Shown: positions 1 to 7,916 of the stretch, piece by piece
Numbering within the stretch: position 1 is the stretch's first letter
How the letters are laid out: each line of letters starts with the position of its first letter
Assembly: GCF_030010375.1 (NCBI RefSeq)
Contig: NZ_JASCRY010000006.1
Span: 62,001-126,000 of the forward strand
DNA from: Flavobacterium yafengii
GTDB lineage: Bacteria; Bacteroidota; Bacteroidia; Flavobacteriales; Flavobacteriaceae
Length of the DNA stretch: 64,000 nt
Direction: 5' to 3'
The notes under the pieces: model-generated
The model's database searches: none
Told to the model about the DNA's origin: nothing
The model's input: the letters and a program-made list of their open reading frames with translations, nothing else
Position numbers and translations under genes: made by a program

Positions 1-378
1 TATCTTTTTTCCTCTTGCGCCAAAAGCGGGAATCTCGTTTATCAAAAATGCTTTACACCGTTTCGTGATGTATTTTGTGCCATTGAAACCTATTTCGACT
101 CCTTTTTGCAATTGCTCAATGGCTTCCTGATTGATAATGCCATCGACTTGGACATAATATTCCTTGTCGACTTTTTTGCTTCGAATGATTTCGCTCATCA
201 TCCCGTCTGTGGTCAACAGCAACAATCCTTCGGAATCTTCGTCAAGACGCCCTATTGCCATTGTTCCTTTTGGGAAATCGTACAATTCGCCCAGCAGTTT
301 CTTTTTTCTTTTTAATTCGTAAATAAACTGACTCAGATACCCGTAAGGCTTATGAATGATGAAATGAGAATGAGACAT
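1..378 (-). CDS. 23S rRNA pseudouridine synthase, RluE/RsuA family (3' end outside window)
   Basis: Enzyme that isomerises a uridine in ribosomal RNA to pseudouridine. The 126 visible residues begin MSHSHFIIHKPYGYLSQ and contain the family motif GRLDEDSEGLLLLT, in which Asp46 is the expected catalytic nucleophile. No S4 RNA-binding domain precedes the catalytic domain, as in the short RluE-like members. The start is the ATG at 376-378 (reverse strand). The frame stays open to base 1, so the C-terminal part is missing here. The exact target uridine cannot be told from the sequence. Confidence 0.9.
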   Translation of the reverse strand, partial: MSHSHFIIHKPYGYLSQFIYELKRKKKLLGELYDFPKGTMAIGRLDEDSEGLLLLTTDGMMSEIIRSKKVDKEYYVQVDGIINQEAIEQLQKGVEIGFNGTKYITKRCKAFLINEIPAFGARGKKI

Positions 379-516
379 TTTAGTGTATTAGTTGTGCGTA
401 CAAAGATAGTTTTGTTTTCTCTGGATTTAAAATAGTGTCGCCATACATTTATTGGTGTAAACCAAAAGCTATGTTAAATGATTGAATTCCTTCGTTTAAA
501 AGGCGTAATCTTATAG

Positions 517-535
517 AAGCTAACAGTATTAGCTT
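517..535 (+). promoter_or_regulatory. Short inverted repeat before the 121-residue gene
   Basis: Perfect 7-bp arms AAGCTAA and TTAGCTT separated by CAGTA lie 14 bases before the ATG at 550. This could be an operator or a leader hairpin. The rest of 379-549 is AT-rich and shows no clear TAnnTTTG promoter box. Confidence 0.25.
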
Positions 536-549
536 TAAAATTAAAGAGT

Positions 550-915
550 ATGGAAAGCAACGATTTAGGTTCAAAAAAAACAAATAATAAGCAAAATATA
601 AACGAAGGATTTAGCGGTCAGAATCTAGCCCAAAATACGAATCCTGAAGTATCGCATTTGAAATCAGAGGTAGAAACAGACAATCATGGACATCAAAAAA
701 TTGTTCAAAGAGCACGGAATATTGATGGAACTTTAGAACAAAATGAAGATAACACTCCAAAAAATTTAAGTTCTGATACTGCGAATGTTTCTGAAGAACA
801 AGCTAAAAAAATGGTAGAAAATAAAGATCATAACTCGGACATCATTCCAAACCGATATCCTAATGAGCATCCGGATAATAAGGAAGACAGGGGAAATATA
901 AAACTGGATGAATAG
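550..915 (+). CDS. Small hydrophilic protein, unknown function
   Basis: A 121-residue, very polar protein rich in Asn, Glu, Lys and Asp, with no signal peptide, membrane segment or cysteine. It looks mostly disordered. The stop is followed within 15 bases by a good hairpin terminator, which supports a real monocistronic gene. Composition resembles the small disordered or stress-related proteins common in this phylum, but I recognise no family. Confidence is in the gene call, not in a function. Confidence 0.6.
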   Translation: MESNDLGSKKTNNKQNINEGFSGQNLAQNTNPEVSHLKSEVETDNHGHQKIVQRARNIDGTLEQNEDNTPKNLSSDTANVSEEQAKKMVENKDHNSDIIPNRYPNEHPDNKEDRGNIKLDE

Positions 916-927
916 TGAGTTCTCTTT

Positions 928-968
928 AAAAAAAGCCAGATTTCAGCTATGAAATCCGGCTTTTTTTT
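928..968. terminator. Bidirectional hairpin terminator
   Basis: An A-run followed by GCCAGATTTCA, loop GCTA, then TGAAATCCGGC and eight T. The stem has one mismatch and is flanked by A- and T-runs, so it can end the rightward gene at 915 and the leftward gene at 988. Confidence 0.85.
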
Positions 969-987
969 ATGGCGTAATTAAAAAAAT

Positions 988-1650
988 TTAACTATCAGTA
1001 GAAACGTTTGATTCTGAATTTACTCGTTTCATTTTCCCAATACCAATCAATAAAGTTCCAAAAAAAAGAAAAGCCAACAACATAAAAAAACTGTTAAGCA
1101 ATACTGCACTGTAGCCCAAAACATTCACATCGACAAACGGATACGGGTAAAAATTAAAAAAAGCCCCTCGAATTAACGTGTAAATCAAATACCCCAAAGG
1201 AAAAATCAACCACGGAAAAATGTTTTTGAATTCCAATTCTTTTTTTGATACAAACAAAATCCAATATAGTAAAACTAATATTGGAATTACCGAATGCAAC
1301 AACTCATCCACTACTTTTTGCAGCCCCGTTGGAGCCCATAAAAATCGCAAAATCACATTATAAACCAGTCCTACAATGGTGATGTATAACGTAATTGCGG
1401 TTGTGTTTTTAGGTTTCAAAAAAAACAAACCCCATTTGGATTTTGGCTTCAGCCAAAGAAAAGCAAAACAAACTGCCACCAAAATATTCGTTTGAATGGT
1501 GAAAAAACTAAAAAACCGAACGATCGTTTCCGGAAGCGAAACCACACGATTCAAAATTATGAGATACAATTGCAATACAACAGCAAACCAACTGACAATC
1601 GCTATAATTGCAAAAAAACCAGAATTCAATTTTAAGGATTTATCCTGCAT
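988..1650 (-). CDS. Pr6Pr family membrane protein
   Basis: A 220-residue polytopic inner-membrane protein with six predicted transmembrane helices (about residues 12-34, 45-66, 84-105, 117-133, 145-162 and 182-204). It resembles the Pr6Pr group, predicted six-helix proteins related to the FAR-17a/AIG1 family. Typical features are the FFTIQTN segment after helix 2 and the YPYPFVDV loop before helix 6. The biochemical role of bacterial members is unknown. It stands alone, divergent from rmuC. Confidence 0.75.
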   Translation of the reverse strand: MQDKSLKLNSGFFAIIAIVSWFAVVLQLYLIILNRVVSLPETIVRFFSFFTIQTNILVAVCFAFLWLKPKSKWGLFFLKPKNTTAITLYITIVGLVYNVILRFLWAPTGLQKVVDELLHSVIPILVLLYWILFVSKKELEFKNIFPWLIFPLGYLIYTLIRGAFFNFYPYPFVDVNVLGYSAVLLNSFFMLLAFLFFGTLLIGIGKMKRVNSESNVSTDS

Positions 1651-1786
1651 ATTTTTTAAAATATAAAATTAATTGACAACTCTATTTACAAATGCATGAA
1701 TGCTAAAACTTGAGATACTATTTTGATTTCCGAAAGGAAAGAAGGAAACTTTTGTTTATTTTTACAAACTTACAAAAAGAAATTCT

Positions 1787-3157
1787 ATGTCAAATATGCT
1801 TCCGTTTTTATTGATTTTCATCGTTGCTCTCGCTATTGGTATTTTCATTGGTAAACTCATTTTCTCCGCCCGATTCCAATCGGAAAAAATTAGTTTAGAA
1901 GAAAAATTAATTGCATTTTCCTCCCAATTTAATCAACTGAAAGAGCAGATTATTGTTGATAAAACAACTTTTGATAAACAATTAGAAAACGCCAATGCTG
2001 AAAAAGAAAGCATCCGAAGCGAAAAAGACAGTTTAGCCATTCAACTGTCTAAGAAAGAAGTTGATTTTGAGAATCTTTGGGAACGCAACAAAGAGCAAAA
2101 AGAAGAAGTCGAGAAACTGCAAGAAAAATTCACCAAGGAATTTGAGAATCTCGCCAACAAAATATTAGAAGAAAAGTCCAATAAATTCACCGAGCAGAAC
2201 AAGGAAAACATGAAAAATATCTTGACGCCTTTGCAGGATAAAATTCATTTGTTCGAAAAGAAAGTCGAAGACACCCACAAAGAAAGCATTGATTACCATG
2301 CGGCTTTGCGCCAACAGATTCTAGGCTTACGCGAAATGAATATCCAAATGAGTAAAGAAACTCTCAACCTGACGAAAGCTTTGAAGGGTGACAGTAAAAT
2401 GCAGGGAAATTGGGGCGAATTGGTTTTGGAACGCGTTCTTGAAAAATCAGGATTAGAGAAAGGCCGTGAATATGAAGTGCAACAAGCGTTCACTACCGAA
2501 GATGGCAATCGCGTTTTTCCGGACGTAGTGATCAATCTGCCTGACGGCAAAAAGATGATTGTCGATTCTAAAGTTTCTTTGACCGCTTATGAAAAATACT
2601 TCAATGAGGAAGATGACGATGTAAAAGTTGGATTTTTAAAAGAACACGTTAACTCTATCAAACGTCACGTAGAGCAATTAGGCAATAAAAATTACCAAGA
2701 TTTATATCAAATAGAAAGCCCTGATTTTGTATTGCTATTTATTCCAATTGAACCTGCTTTTGCAATGGCACTAAATGAAGATACGAGTTTGTACAACAGA
2801 GCATTCGAGAAAAACATTGTCATTGTTACACCTGCTACTTTATTAGCTACTTTGCGAACTATTGACAGCATGTGGACCAACCAAAAGCAACAGGAAAACG
2901 CACTTGAAATTGCACGACAAGCCGGTGCATTGTATGACAAATTTGAAGGTTTTGTAGGTGATTTAATCAAAATTGGAAAGAAGATAGACGAAAGCAAAAT
3001 TGAATACAGCGGCGCCATGAATAAACTGGTAGAAGGAAAAGGAAACTTAATCGTGAGTGTAGAGAGATTGAAAAAAATGGGAGCTAAAGCCAAGAAAGCA
3101 CTTCCGGAAAGCATATTAAATCGAGCAGAAAAAGATGAAAATCAACTTTTAAACTAA
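1787..3157 (+). CDS. rmuC: DNA recombination protein RmuC
   Basis: A 456-residue RmuC homologue. An N-terminal membrane helix (about residues 5-25) is followed by a long coiled coil (about 30-200) and the conserved RmuC domain (about 200-420). That domain begins near Met205 with MQGNWGELVLERVLEKSGL and includes the VDSKVSL segment of the nuclease-like fold. In E. coli RmuC limits inversions at short inverted repeats, and the fold belongs to the PD-(D/E)XK group. It is followed after 7 bases by a small membrane-anchored gene and then a thioesterase, so it probably leads an operon. Confidence 0.93.
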   Translation: MSNMLPFLLIFIVALAIGIFIGKLIFSARFQSEKISLEEKLIAFSSQFNQLKEQIIVDKTTFDKQLENANAEKESIRSEKDSLAIQLSKKEVDFENLWERNKEQKEEVEKLQEKFTKEFENLANKILEEKSNKFTEQNKENMKNILTPLQDKIHLFEKKVEDTHKESIDYHAALRQQILGLREMNIQMSKETLNLTKALKGDSKMQGNWGELVLERVLEKSGLEKGREYEVQQAFTTEDGNRVFPDVVINLPDGKKMIVDSKVSLTAYEKYFNEEDDDVKVGFLKEHVNSIKRHVEQLGNKNYQDLYQIESPDFVLLFIPIEPAFAMALNEDTSLYNRAFEKNIVIVTPATLLATLRTIDSMWTNQKQQENALEIARQAGALYDKFEGFVGDLIKIGKKIDESKIEYSGAMNKLVEGKGNLIVSVERLKKMGAKAKKALPESILNRAEKDENQLLN

Positions 3158-3164
3158 ACAAAAA

Positions 3165-3530
3165 ATGAGAAAATTTTTAATGGTTATTGCATTAATACTT
3201 GTAGTATCAGCTGCCGGTTATTTCGCTTTTTTATACAATGCCACTTACAGCGAAGGAGTACGTTCAGGCGAATTAATAAAAGTGAGCCGAAAAGGAGTTG
3301 CATTCAAAACTTGGGAAGGTGAAATAAGTCAAGGAATTTCCGGAGCACAGATTTTCTCTTTTTCGGTGATGGACAATCAGGAAAAAGTGATTACTGATTT
3401 GAAAGATATGGAAGGTAAATATGTTCAGGTAACTTATGTGGAACGCTACAGAACATTTCCTTGGTGGGGCGATACACGCTACTTTATCACAGACGTAAAA
3501 ATGGTGAATTCTCCTTTTAAAATAAAATAA
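3165..3530 (+). CDS. Small membrane-anchored protein, unknown function
   Basis: A 121-residue protein with one N-terminal hydrophobic segment (about residues 4-24), then a compact, probably beta-rich domain with the segments GELIKVSRKGVAFKTWEG and YRTFPWWGDTRYFIT. The N-terminus lacks a clear cleavage site, so it is probably anchored in the inner membrane and faces the periplasm. It sits 7 bases after rmuC and directly abuts the thioesterase start at 3531. Relatives in public annotation sometimes carry the name 6-phosphogluconate dehydrogenase, but nothing here supports that enzyme. Confidence 0.75.
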   Translation: MRKFLMVIALILVVSAAGYFAFLYNATYSEGVRSGELIKVSRKGVAFKTWEGEISQGISGAQIFSFSVMDNQEKVITDLKDMEGKYVQVTYVERYRTFPWWGDTRYFITDVKMVNSPFKIK

Positions 3531-4076
3531 ATGAACCGTACTTTTAAAACCGTTACATCCTCAAATATTCGAATTTCAGAATTGATGTTGCCGTCTCACA
3601 CAAATTTTAGCGGTAAGATTCATGGTGGTTATATTTTATCTTTATTAGATCAGATTGCTTTTGCCTGTGCTTCAAAATTTTCAGGGAATTATTGTGTAAC
3701 CGCATCAGTGGACACGGTAAATTTCCTTAAACCAATCGAAGTTGGTGAACTGGTAACGATGAAAGCCAGTGTCAATTATGTAGGTAACAGTTCCATGATT
3801 ATTGGCATTCGGGTTGAAGCTGAAAATATTCAAACAGGAAAAATTAAACATTGTAATTCGTCTTATTTTACGATGGTTGCCAAAGACAAAGAAGGCAAAA
3901 GCATGCTTGTTCCCGGATTAATTTTATCCAATCTCAATGAAGTACGTCGTTTTTGCAATTGCATCAAACAAATCGCCTTAAAAAAGGAAAAAGACATGCA
4001 CGAAGAAAAGTTTGATTATACCTCTAAAGAATCATTAGAAAGCTTAAAAAAATACAACATAAAGTTAGAACTGTAA
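3531..4076 (+). CDS. Acyl-CoA thioesterase, hotdog fold
   Basis: A 181-residue YciA/BACH-type acyl-CoA hydrolase that releases free CoA from acyl-CoA. It shows the hotdog core with SHTNFSGKIHGGYILSLLDQIAF (quoted here in two parts: SHTNFSGKIHGG and YILSLLDQIAF), followed by a conserved strand around TASVDTVNFLKPIEVGELV. The C-terminal 35 residues are a charged helical tail. It begins on the base after the stop codon of the upstream gene, so translation is probably coupled in an rmuC operon. The substrate chain length cannot be told. Confidence 0.88.
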   Translation: MNRTFKTVTSSNIRISELMLPSHTNFSGKIHGGYILSLLDQIAFACASKFSGNYCVTASVDTVNFLKPIEVGELVTMKASVNYVGNSSMIIGIRVEAENIQTGKIKHCNSSYFTMVAKDKEGKSMLVPGLILSNLNEVRRFCNCIKQIALKKEKDMHEEKFDYTSKESLESLKKYNIKLEL

Positions 4077-4241
4077 CTACAACTATCTCATTAGTAAAGC
4101 TGTTTTTTACTAATATTATACTTTAATTTCTGATTAAAAAATCCTTGAAAAATTAACTGATGCAGTGATTTTTCAAAGGCTCAATACTTTCATTTTATTC
4201 GTTTATTTCGTAACTTTAAGTAATTTAATTCATAAACCACT

Positions 4242-4781
4242 ATGAAAAAAATTACTCTAATAGTACTACTCATTGTTGCAATTAAATCTATTGCTCAAGA
4301 TAAAATGGTGACTTATGGAGGAATCATACATTTTGAGGCTTCAATTCCTTTATTTGAAGAAGTGAAAGCAAGCAATGAAAAAACAACCTGTATTTTGATA
4401 ACTAAAACGGGGCAGATTGCTTGTTGGATGAACATCAAAGATTTTAAATTCAAAAGAGATTTGATGCAAGAGCATTTCAATGAAAATTATATGGAAAGCA
4501 ACCGTTTTCCCAGAGCTGTTTTTAAAGGTAAAATTGAGAAATTTGATCTGAAAAACCTTAATTCAGAATCCAATCAATATCAAATCACAGGTAAAATAAC
4601 CATACGCGGGCGAACTAAAAAAATAGTGATTAATGGAACACTTAAAAAAGTGGGTAAAGGAATTGAACTCCATACTGTATTTCCTTTAAACACGGATGAT
4701 TTTAAAATTGACATACCTTTTATAGTGCGCAGCAAAATATCCAAAAACGTAAACACACAACTCATTTGTGTCTTACAATAA
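4242..4781 (+). CDS. Secreted YceI-like domain protein
   Basis: A 179-residue exported protein with an N-terminal signal peptide (MKKITLIVLLIVAIKSIA, probable cut before QDK). The remainder matches the YceI lipocalin-like barrel: a FKFKRDLMQEHFNENYMES segment, FPRAVFKG, and GKITIRGRTKKI near residues 123-134. YceI proteins bind polyisoprenoid-like lipids in a periplasmic barrel. A promoter-like TAACTTTA at 4211-4218 with TTTC 19 bases upstream lies about 24 bases before the start. The gene converges on the epimerase at 4784. Confidence 0.8.
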   Translation: MKKITLIVLLIVAIKSIAQDKMVTYGGIIHFEASIPLFEEVKASNEKTTCILITKTGQIACWMNIKDFKFKRDLMQEHFNENYMESNRFPRAVFKGKIEKFDLKNLNSESNQYQITGKITIRGRTKKIVINGTLKKVGKGIELHTVFPLNTDDFKIDIPFIVRSKISKNVNTQLICVLQ

Positions 4782-4783
4782 TT

Positions 4784-5698
4784 CTATTTTGTTAAACAAT
4801 TCCTTAATGCCTCTTCCAGATTTTTAAATTGAAATTGAAAACCGGTTTGTTCGATTTTATCAGATGACACTCTTCTTCCGGTAAGTACAATTACAGCCAT
4901 TTCACCCATAACTAATTTTAATACAAAAGCAGGAACATTAGGCAACCAAATAGAATATCCCAAAATACGTGCTAATGTTTTAGAAAAAATAGTGTTAGTC
5001 GTATTATCACTAATAGCTGCGTTGTAAGGTCCTTCCATATTGGGATTTGAAACCGCTTGAAGATAGATGTTGCACAAATCATCTACATGAATCCATGGCA
5101 TGTATTGCTTTCCGGAACCCAATGCAGAACCCAATCGAAACTTAAATAACGGAATAAGTTTTTTCAAAAAACCATCATTTTTTCCTAATACTAATCCAGT
5201 ACGGATTTTTACGGTTCGAATGTTTAGGTTTTCAATAAAATCCAAAGCACCTTCCCATTTCTGACACGTATATCCCAGAAAATCATTTGCATAAGGTGTA
5301 TTTTCTGAACAAATTTCTTCGCCATTTACGGCACCATAAATCCCTACAGCTGAAGCTGAAATAAAAGCGTCCAATTTTTTATTGTTCTTTTTTAAAACAG
5401 AATACAACAATTGAGTAGATTTTTCCCGACTATCGATAATCGCAGCTTTACGTTTAGCCGTCCATCTTTTCTCCGCAATATTTTCACCAGCTAAATGAAT
5501 GATATAATCTGCATTTAAAACTGCATTTTCATCTATAGTCTGATTTGCGACATCCCATTTGTAATAGAAAATGTCTCCTTTATTTTGTTTTTCACTTCTA
5601 CTCAGGATAGATACTGAATAGCCTTTTGCAATCAATAAACCTGTTAAATGGCTACCGATAAATCCAGAACCTCCGCTTATTAAAACATTTTTTTTCAT
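4784..5698 (-). CDS. TIGR01777 family NAD-binding epimerase
   Basis: A 304-residue member of the TIGR01777 (YfcH-like) branch of the extended short-chain dehydrogenase superfamily. The Rossmann nucleotide motif GGSGFIGSHLTGLL is at residues 9-22, a SASAVGIYG segment carries the active-site Ser/Tyr region, and the C-terminal third matches the usual DUF1731 tail. The substrate is unknown. It is transcribed away from the tetR light operon, and the palindrome at 5748-5777 lies between the two starts. TIGR01777 and SRPBCC genes often accompany photolyase genes, so it may belong to the same regulon. Confidence 0.85.
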   Translation of the reverse strand: MKKNVLISGGSGFIGSHLTGLLIAKGYSVSILSRSEKQNKGDIFYYKWDVANQTIDENAVLNADYIIHLAGENIAEKRWTAKRKAAIIDSREKSTQLLYSVLKKNNKKLDAFISASAVGIYGAVNGEEICSENTPYANDFLGYTCQKWEGALDFIENLNIRTVKIRTGLVLGKNDGFLKKLIPLFKFRLGSALGSGKQYMPWIHVDDLCNIYLQAVSNPNMEGPYNAAISDNTTNTIFSKTLARILGYSIWLPNVPAFVLKLVMGEMAVIVLTGRRVSSDKIEQTGFQFQFKNLEEALRNCLTK

Positions 5699-5747
5699 GA
5701 TAGTGTAAAGCTAATGATTTATAATGACATAAAATTATATTAAATTT

Positions 5748-5777
5748 TGTTTAACTTTATTAATATATAGTTAAACA
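5748..5777. promoter_or_regulatory. 30-bp palindrome, probable operator of the tetR light operon
   Basis: Perfect 9-bp arms TGTTTAACT and AGTTAAACA surround 12 AT-rich bases. The core TGTTTA-N18-TAAACA has exactly the same spacing as the palindrome over the crtI promoter (18658-18687). It lies between the divergent epimerase and tetR genes. A weak promoter box TACCTTTA at 5783-5790 follows, so a bound protein would cover the -33 region of the tetR operon. The binding protein may be the CarH-like regulator or the TetR product itself. Confidence 0.6.
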
Positions 5778-5815
5778 TTTCATACCTTTATACTTTAATT
5801 TGAAATTTACAAAAA

Positions 5816-6475
5816 ATGGCTGCTAAAAAAACAATACTAACAAAGGACAAAATCGTTTCATTGTACATGAATTATGTACTCGATCATAGTGAAAAACCGA
5901 AATCAGTATATCATTTTGCAAAAATAAATGATTTTACGGAAGCTGAATTCTATGCGTTTTTTGGAACTATAGAAAGTATCGAGAAAGAAATTTTTAAAAT
6001 GTTTCTCGAAAAAACGGTAGAATTACTAAACAAAAACAAGGAATATGAGGCGTATGATATGAAAAGTAAAATGCTAAGTTTCTATTTTACTTTTTTTGAA
6101 ATTCTAACAGCGAACAGAAGTTATGTAGTGCTCGTTTTAAAAGAACACAACAATCAATTAAAAAAACTGATGCAACTTTCTGAACTTAGAATCAGTTTTA
6201 AAAATTATCTTATCGAAATAATCTCAGACGAATTTAGAACGCAACAAGAAAAAATTCAAAAATTTCAAGAGAAAGTATTTCAGGAAACGTCTTGGATTCA
6301 ACTTTTATTGACACTAAAATTTTGGTTGGATGATTCTTCTCCAGCTTTTGAAAAAACAGACATCTATATTGAGAAGTCTGTAAAAGCTTCTTTTGAATTA
6401 ATGAATATTGCACCTCTGGATAGCTTAATAGACTTTGGAAAATTTATTTTCAAAGAAAAAATACACAACAAGTAA
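5816..6475 (+). CDS. TetR/AcrR family transcriptional regulator
   Basis: A 219-residue regulator that opens the rightward light operon. The N-terminal 50 residues fit a TetR-type helix-turn-helix (KDKIVSLYMNYVLDH, then SVYHFAKINDFTEAEFYAFF). The remainder is an all-helical ligand and dimer domain. Its stop overlaps the ATG of the ABC1 kinase gene (TAATG at 6473-6477), so translation is coupled. It may repress its own operon through the palindrome at 5748-5777. The ligand is unknown. Confidence 0.82.
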   Translation: MAAKKTILTKDKIVSLYMNYVLDHSEKPKSVYHFAKINDFTEAEFYAFFGTIESIEKEIFKMFLEKTVELLNKNKEYEAYDMKSKMLSFYFTFFEILTANRSYVVLVLKEHNNQLKKLMQLSELRISFKNYLIEIISDEFRTQQEKIQKFQEKVFQETSWIQLLLTLKFWLDDSSPAFEKTDIYIEKSVKASFELMNIAPLDSLIDFGKFIFKEKIHNK

Positions 6476-7782
6476 TGAAAACAATAGACTACATTCCTAC
6501 TTCAAAAATTGAAAGAGCTACAAAACTGGTGCAAACGGGTGCAAAAGTTGGTGTAAACTACCTGAAATATTATGGAGAAAAAATGGTCAATTCTGATTTG
6601 ACTCGTGATAAACTCAATGAAGATAACGCAGAAGACATCTATGACGGACTGAAAAGTTTGAAAGGAAGCGCGCTCAAAGTAGCGCAAATGCTAAGCATGG
6701 ACAAAAGCTTTTTGCCACAGGCTTACGTTGAAAAATTTTCGCTTTCCCAATTTTCCGTTCCGCCACTTTCGGCTCCATTAGTATTGAAAACGTTCAAGGC
6801 AAATTTTGGAAAAACACCTTATGAAATTTTTGACGAATTCAATGCGAATTCCGTAAATGCCGCAAGTATCGGGCAAGTTCATGTTGCTGTAAAAAATGGT
6901 AAAAAACTGGCGGTAAAAATTCAATATCCAGGAGTAGCCAATAGTATTTCATCTGATTTAGCCTTGGTAAAACCAATCGCTATTAGAATGTTTAACCTTC
7001 AAGGAAAAGATTCTGACAAGTATTTCAAAGAAGTCGAAGACAAATTGATTGAAGAAACCAATTATTTATTGGAATTAAAACAAAGCCAAGAAGTTGTTGA
7101 AGCCTGCAAAAAGATCAAAAATTTAGTTTTCCCAAATTACTATCCAAAATTTTCATCAGAGAAGATTATCACGATGGATTGGATGACGGGAATTCATCTT
7201 TCGGAATTCACTAATAAAAATGACAATCAGGAAATAGCGGACAAAATTGGTCAGGCATTGTGGGATTTCTATATGTATCAGATTCATATACTGAAAAAAG
7301 TACATGCTGATCCACATCCGGGAAATTTCTTGGTAAACGATGAAAATCAATTAGTAGCACTGGATTTTGGTTGTATGAAACAAATCCCTAATGACTTCTA
7401 TATTCCTTATTTCGAATTAATAAACAAAGAAGTTATTGATAACAAGAAACTTTTTAGCAAAAAATTATTCGAATTAGAAATCCTTAGAGTGGATGACTCC
7501 AAAGAGGAAGTAGAATATTTTACTCAAATGTTTTACGATTTATTATCACTTTTCACTAAACCTTTTCAAACCGAAACTTTTGATTTCTCGGACGCAGCAT
7601 TTTTTGAAAGCATCGCACAATTGGGCGAACGATTCTCAAAAGACACTAATCTTAGAAAAATGAACGGGAATAGAGGTTCCAAACATTTCATTTATATGAA
7701 CAGAACCTTTTTTGGATTATACAACTTGATGTTTGATTTGAAAGCGACAATTGTTGTCAATGAATATCGAAAATACAACTAG
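6475..7782 (+). CDS. ABC1/UbiB-family atypical protein kinase
   Basis: A 435-residue AarF/UbiB/ADCK-family protein. It shows ALKVAQMLS near residue 65, the Ala-rich nucleotide loop NAASIGQVHVA, VKIQYPG with the expected lysine, the catalytic segment HADPHPGNFL and the metal-binding ALDFGCMK. The usual family KxGQ motif reads KVAQ, with Ala in place of Gly. Family members act on lipid or quinone metabolism as ATPases more than as protein kinases. Flavobacteria use menaquinone, so a ubiquinone role is unlikely. The gene overlaps tetR and the DUF2256 gene by one base each, which ties it to the light operon. Confidence 0.87.
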   Translation: MKTIDYIPTSKIERATKLVQTGAKVGVNYLKYYGEKMVNSDLTRDKLNEDNAEDIYDGLKSLKGSALKVAQMLSMDKSFLPQAYVEKFSLSQFSVPPLSAPLVLKTFKANFGKTPYEIFDEFNANSVNAASIGQVHVAVKNGKKLAVKIQYPGVANSISSDLALVKPIAIRMFNLQGKDSDKYFKEVEDKLIEETNYLLELKQSQEVVEACKKIKNLVFPNYYPKFSSEKIITMDWMTGIHLSEFTNKNDNQEIADKIGQALWDFYMYQIHILKKVHADPHPGNFLVNDENQLVALDFGCMKQIPNDFYIPYFELINKEVIDNKKLFSKKLFELEILRVDDSKEEVEYFTQMFYDLLSLFTKPFQTETFDFSDAAFFESIAQLGERFSKDTNLRKMNGNRGSKHFIYMNRTFFGLYNLMFDLKATIVVNEYRKYN

Positions 7783-7916
7783 TGAAAAAGGAAAATCTGC
7801 CTTCAAAAATGTGTTTGGTTTGTAACCGACCTTTTAGCTGGCGGAAAAAATGGGAAAAGGTTTGGGACGAAGTCAAATATTGTAGTGAAAAATGCAAAAG
7901 AAACAAAAAGGGTTAG
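7782..7916 (+). CDS. DUF2256 small zinc-ribbon-like protein
   Basis: A 44-residue protein that is easy to miss because it starts with GTG. The start overlaps the kinase stop (TAGTG), and the end overlaps the cryptochrome gene by 25 bases in another frame. It carries Cys11, Cys14, Cys34 and Cys38 around the family signature RPFSWRKKWEKVWDEVKYC, so it should bind one zinc ion. DUF2256 genes are typically found beside photolyase/cryptochrome genes. The function is unknown. The exact family signature, the two overlaps and the gene order make it a real gene. Confidence 0.9.
   Translation: MKKENLPSKMCLVCNRPFSWRKKWEKVWDEVKYCSEKCKRNKKG

Noticed and set aside
2293..3114. Open frames opposite rmuC
   Set aside because: Both are antisense to a well-supported gene and have biased composition.
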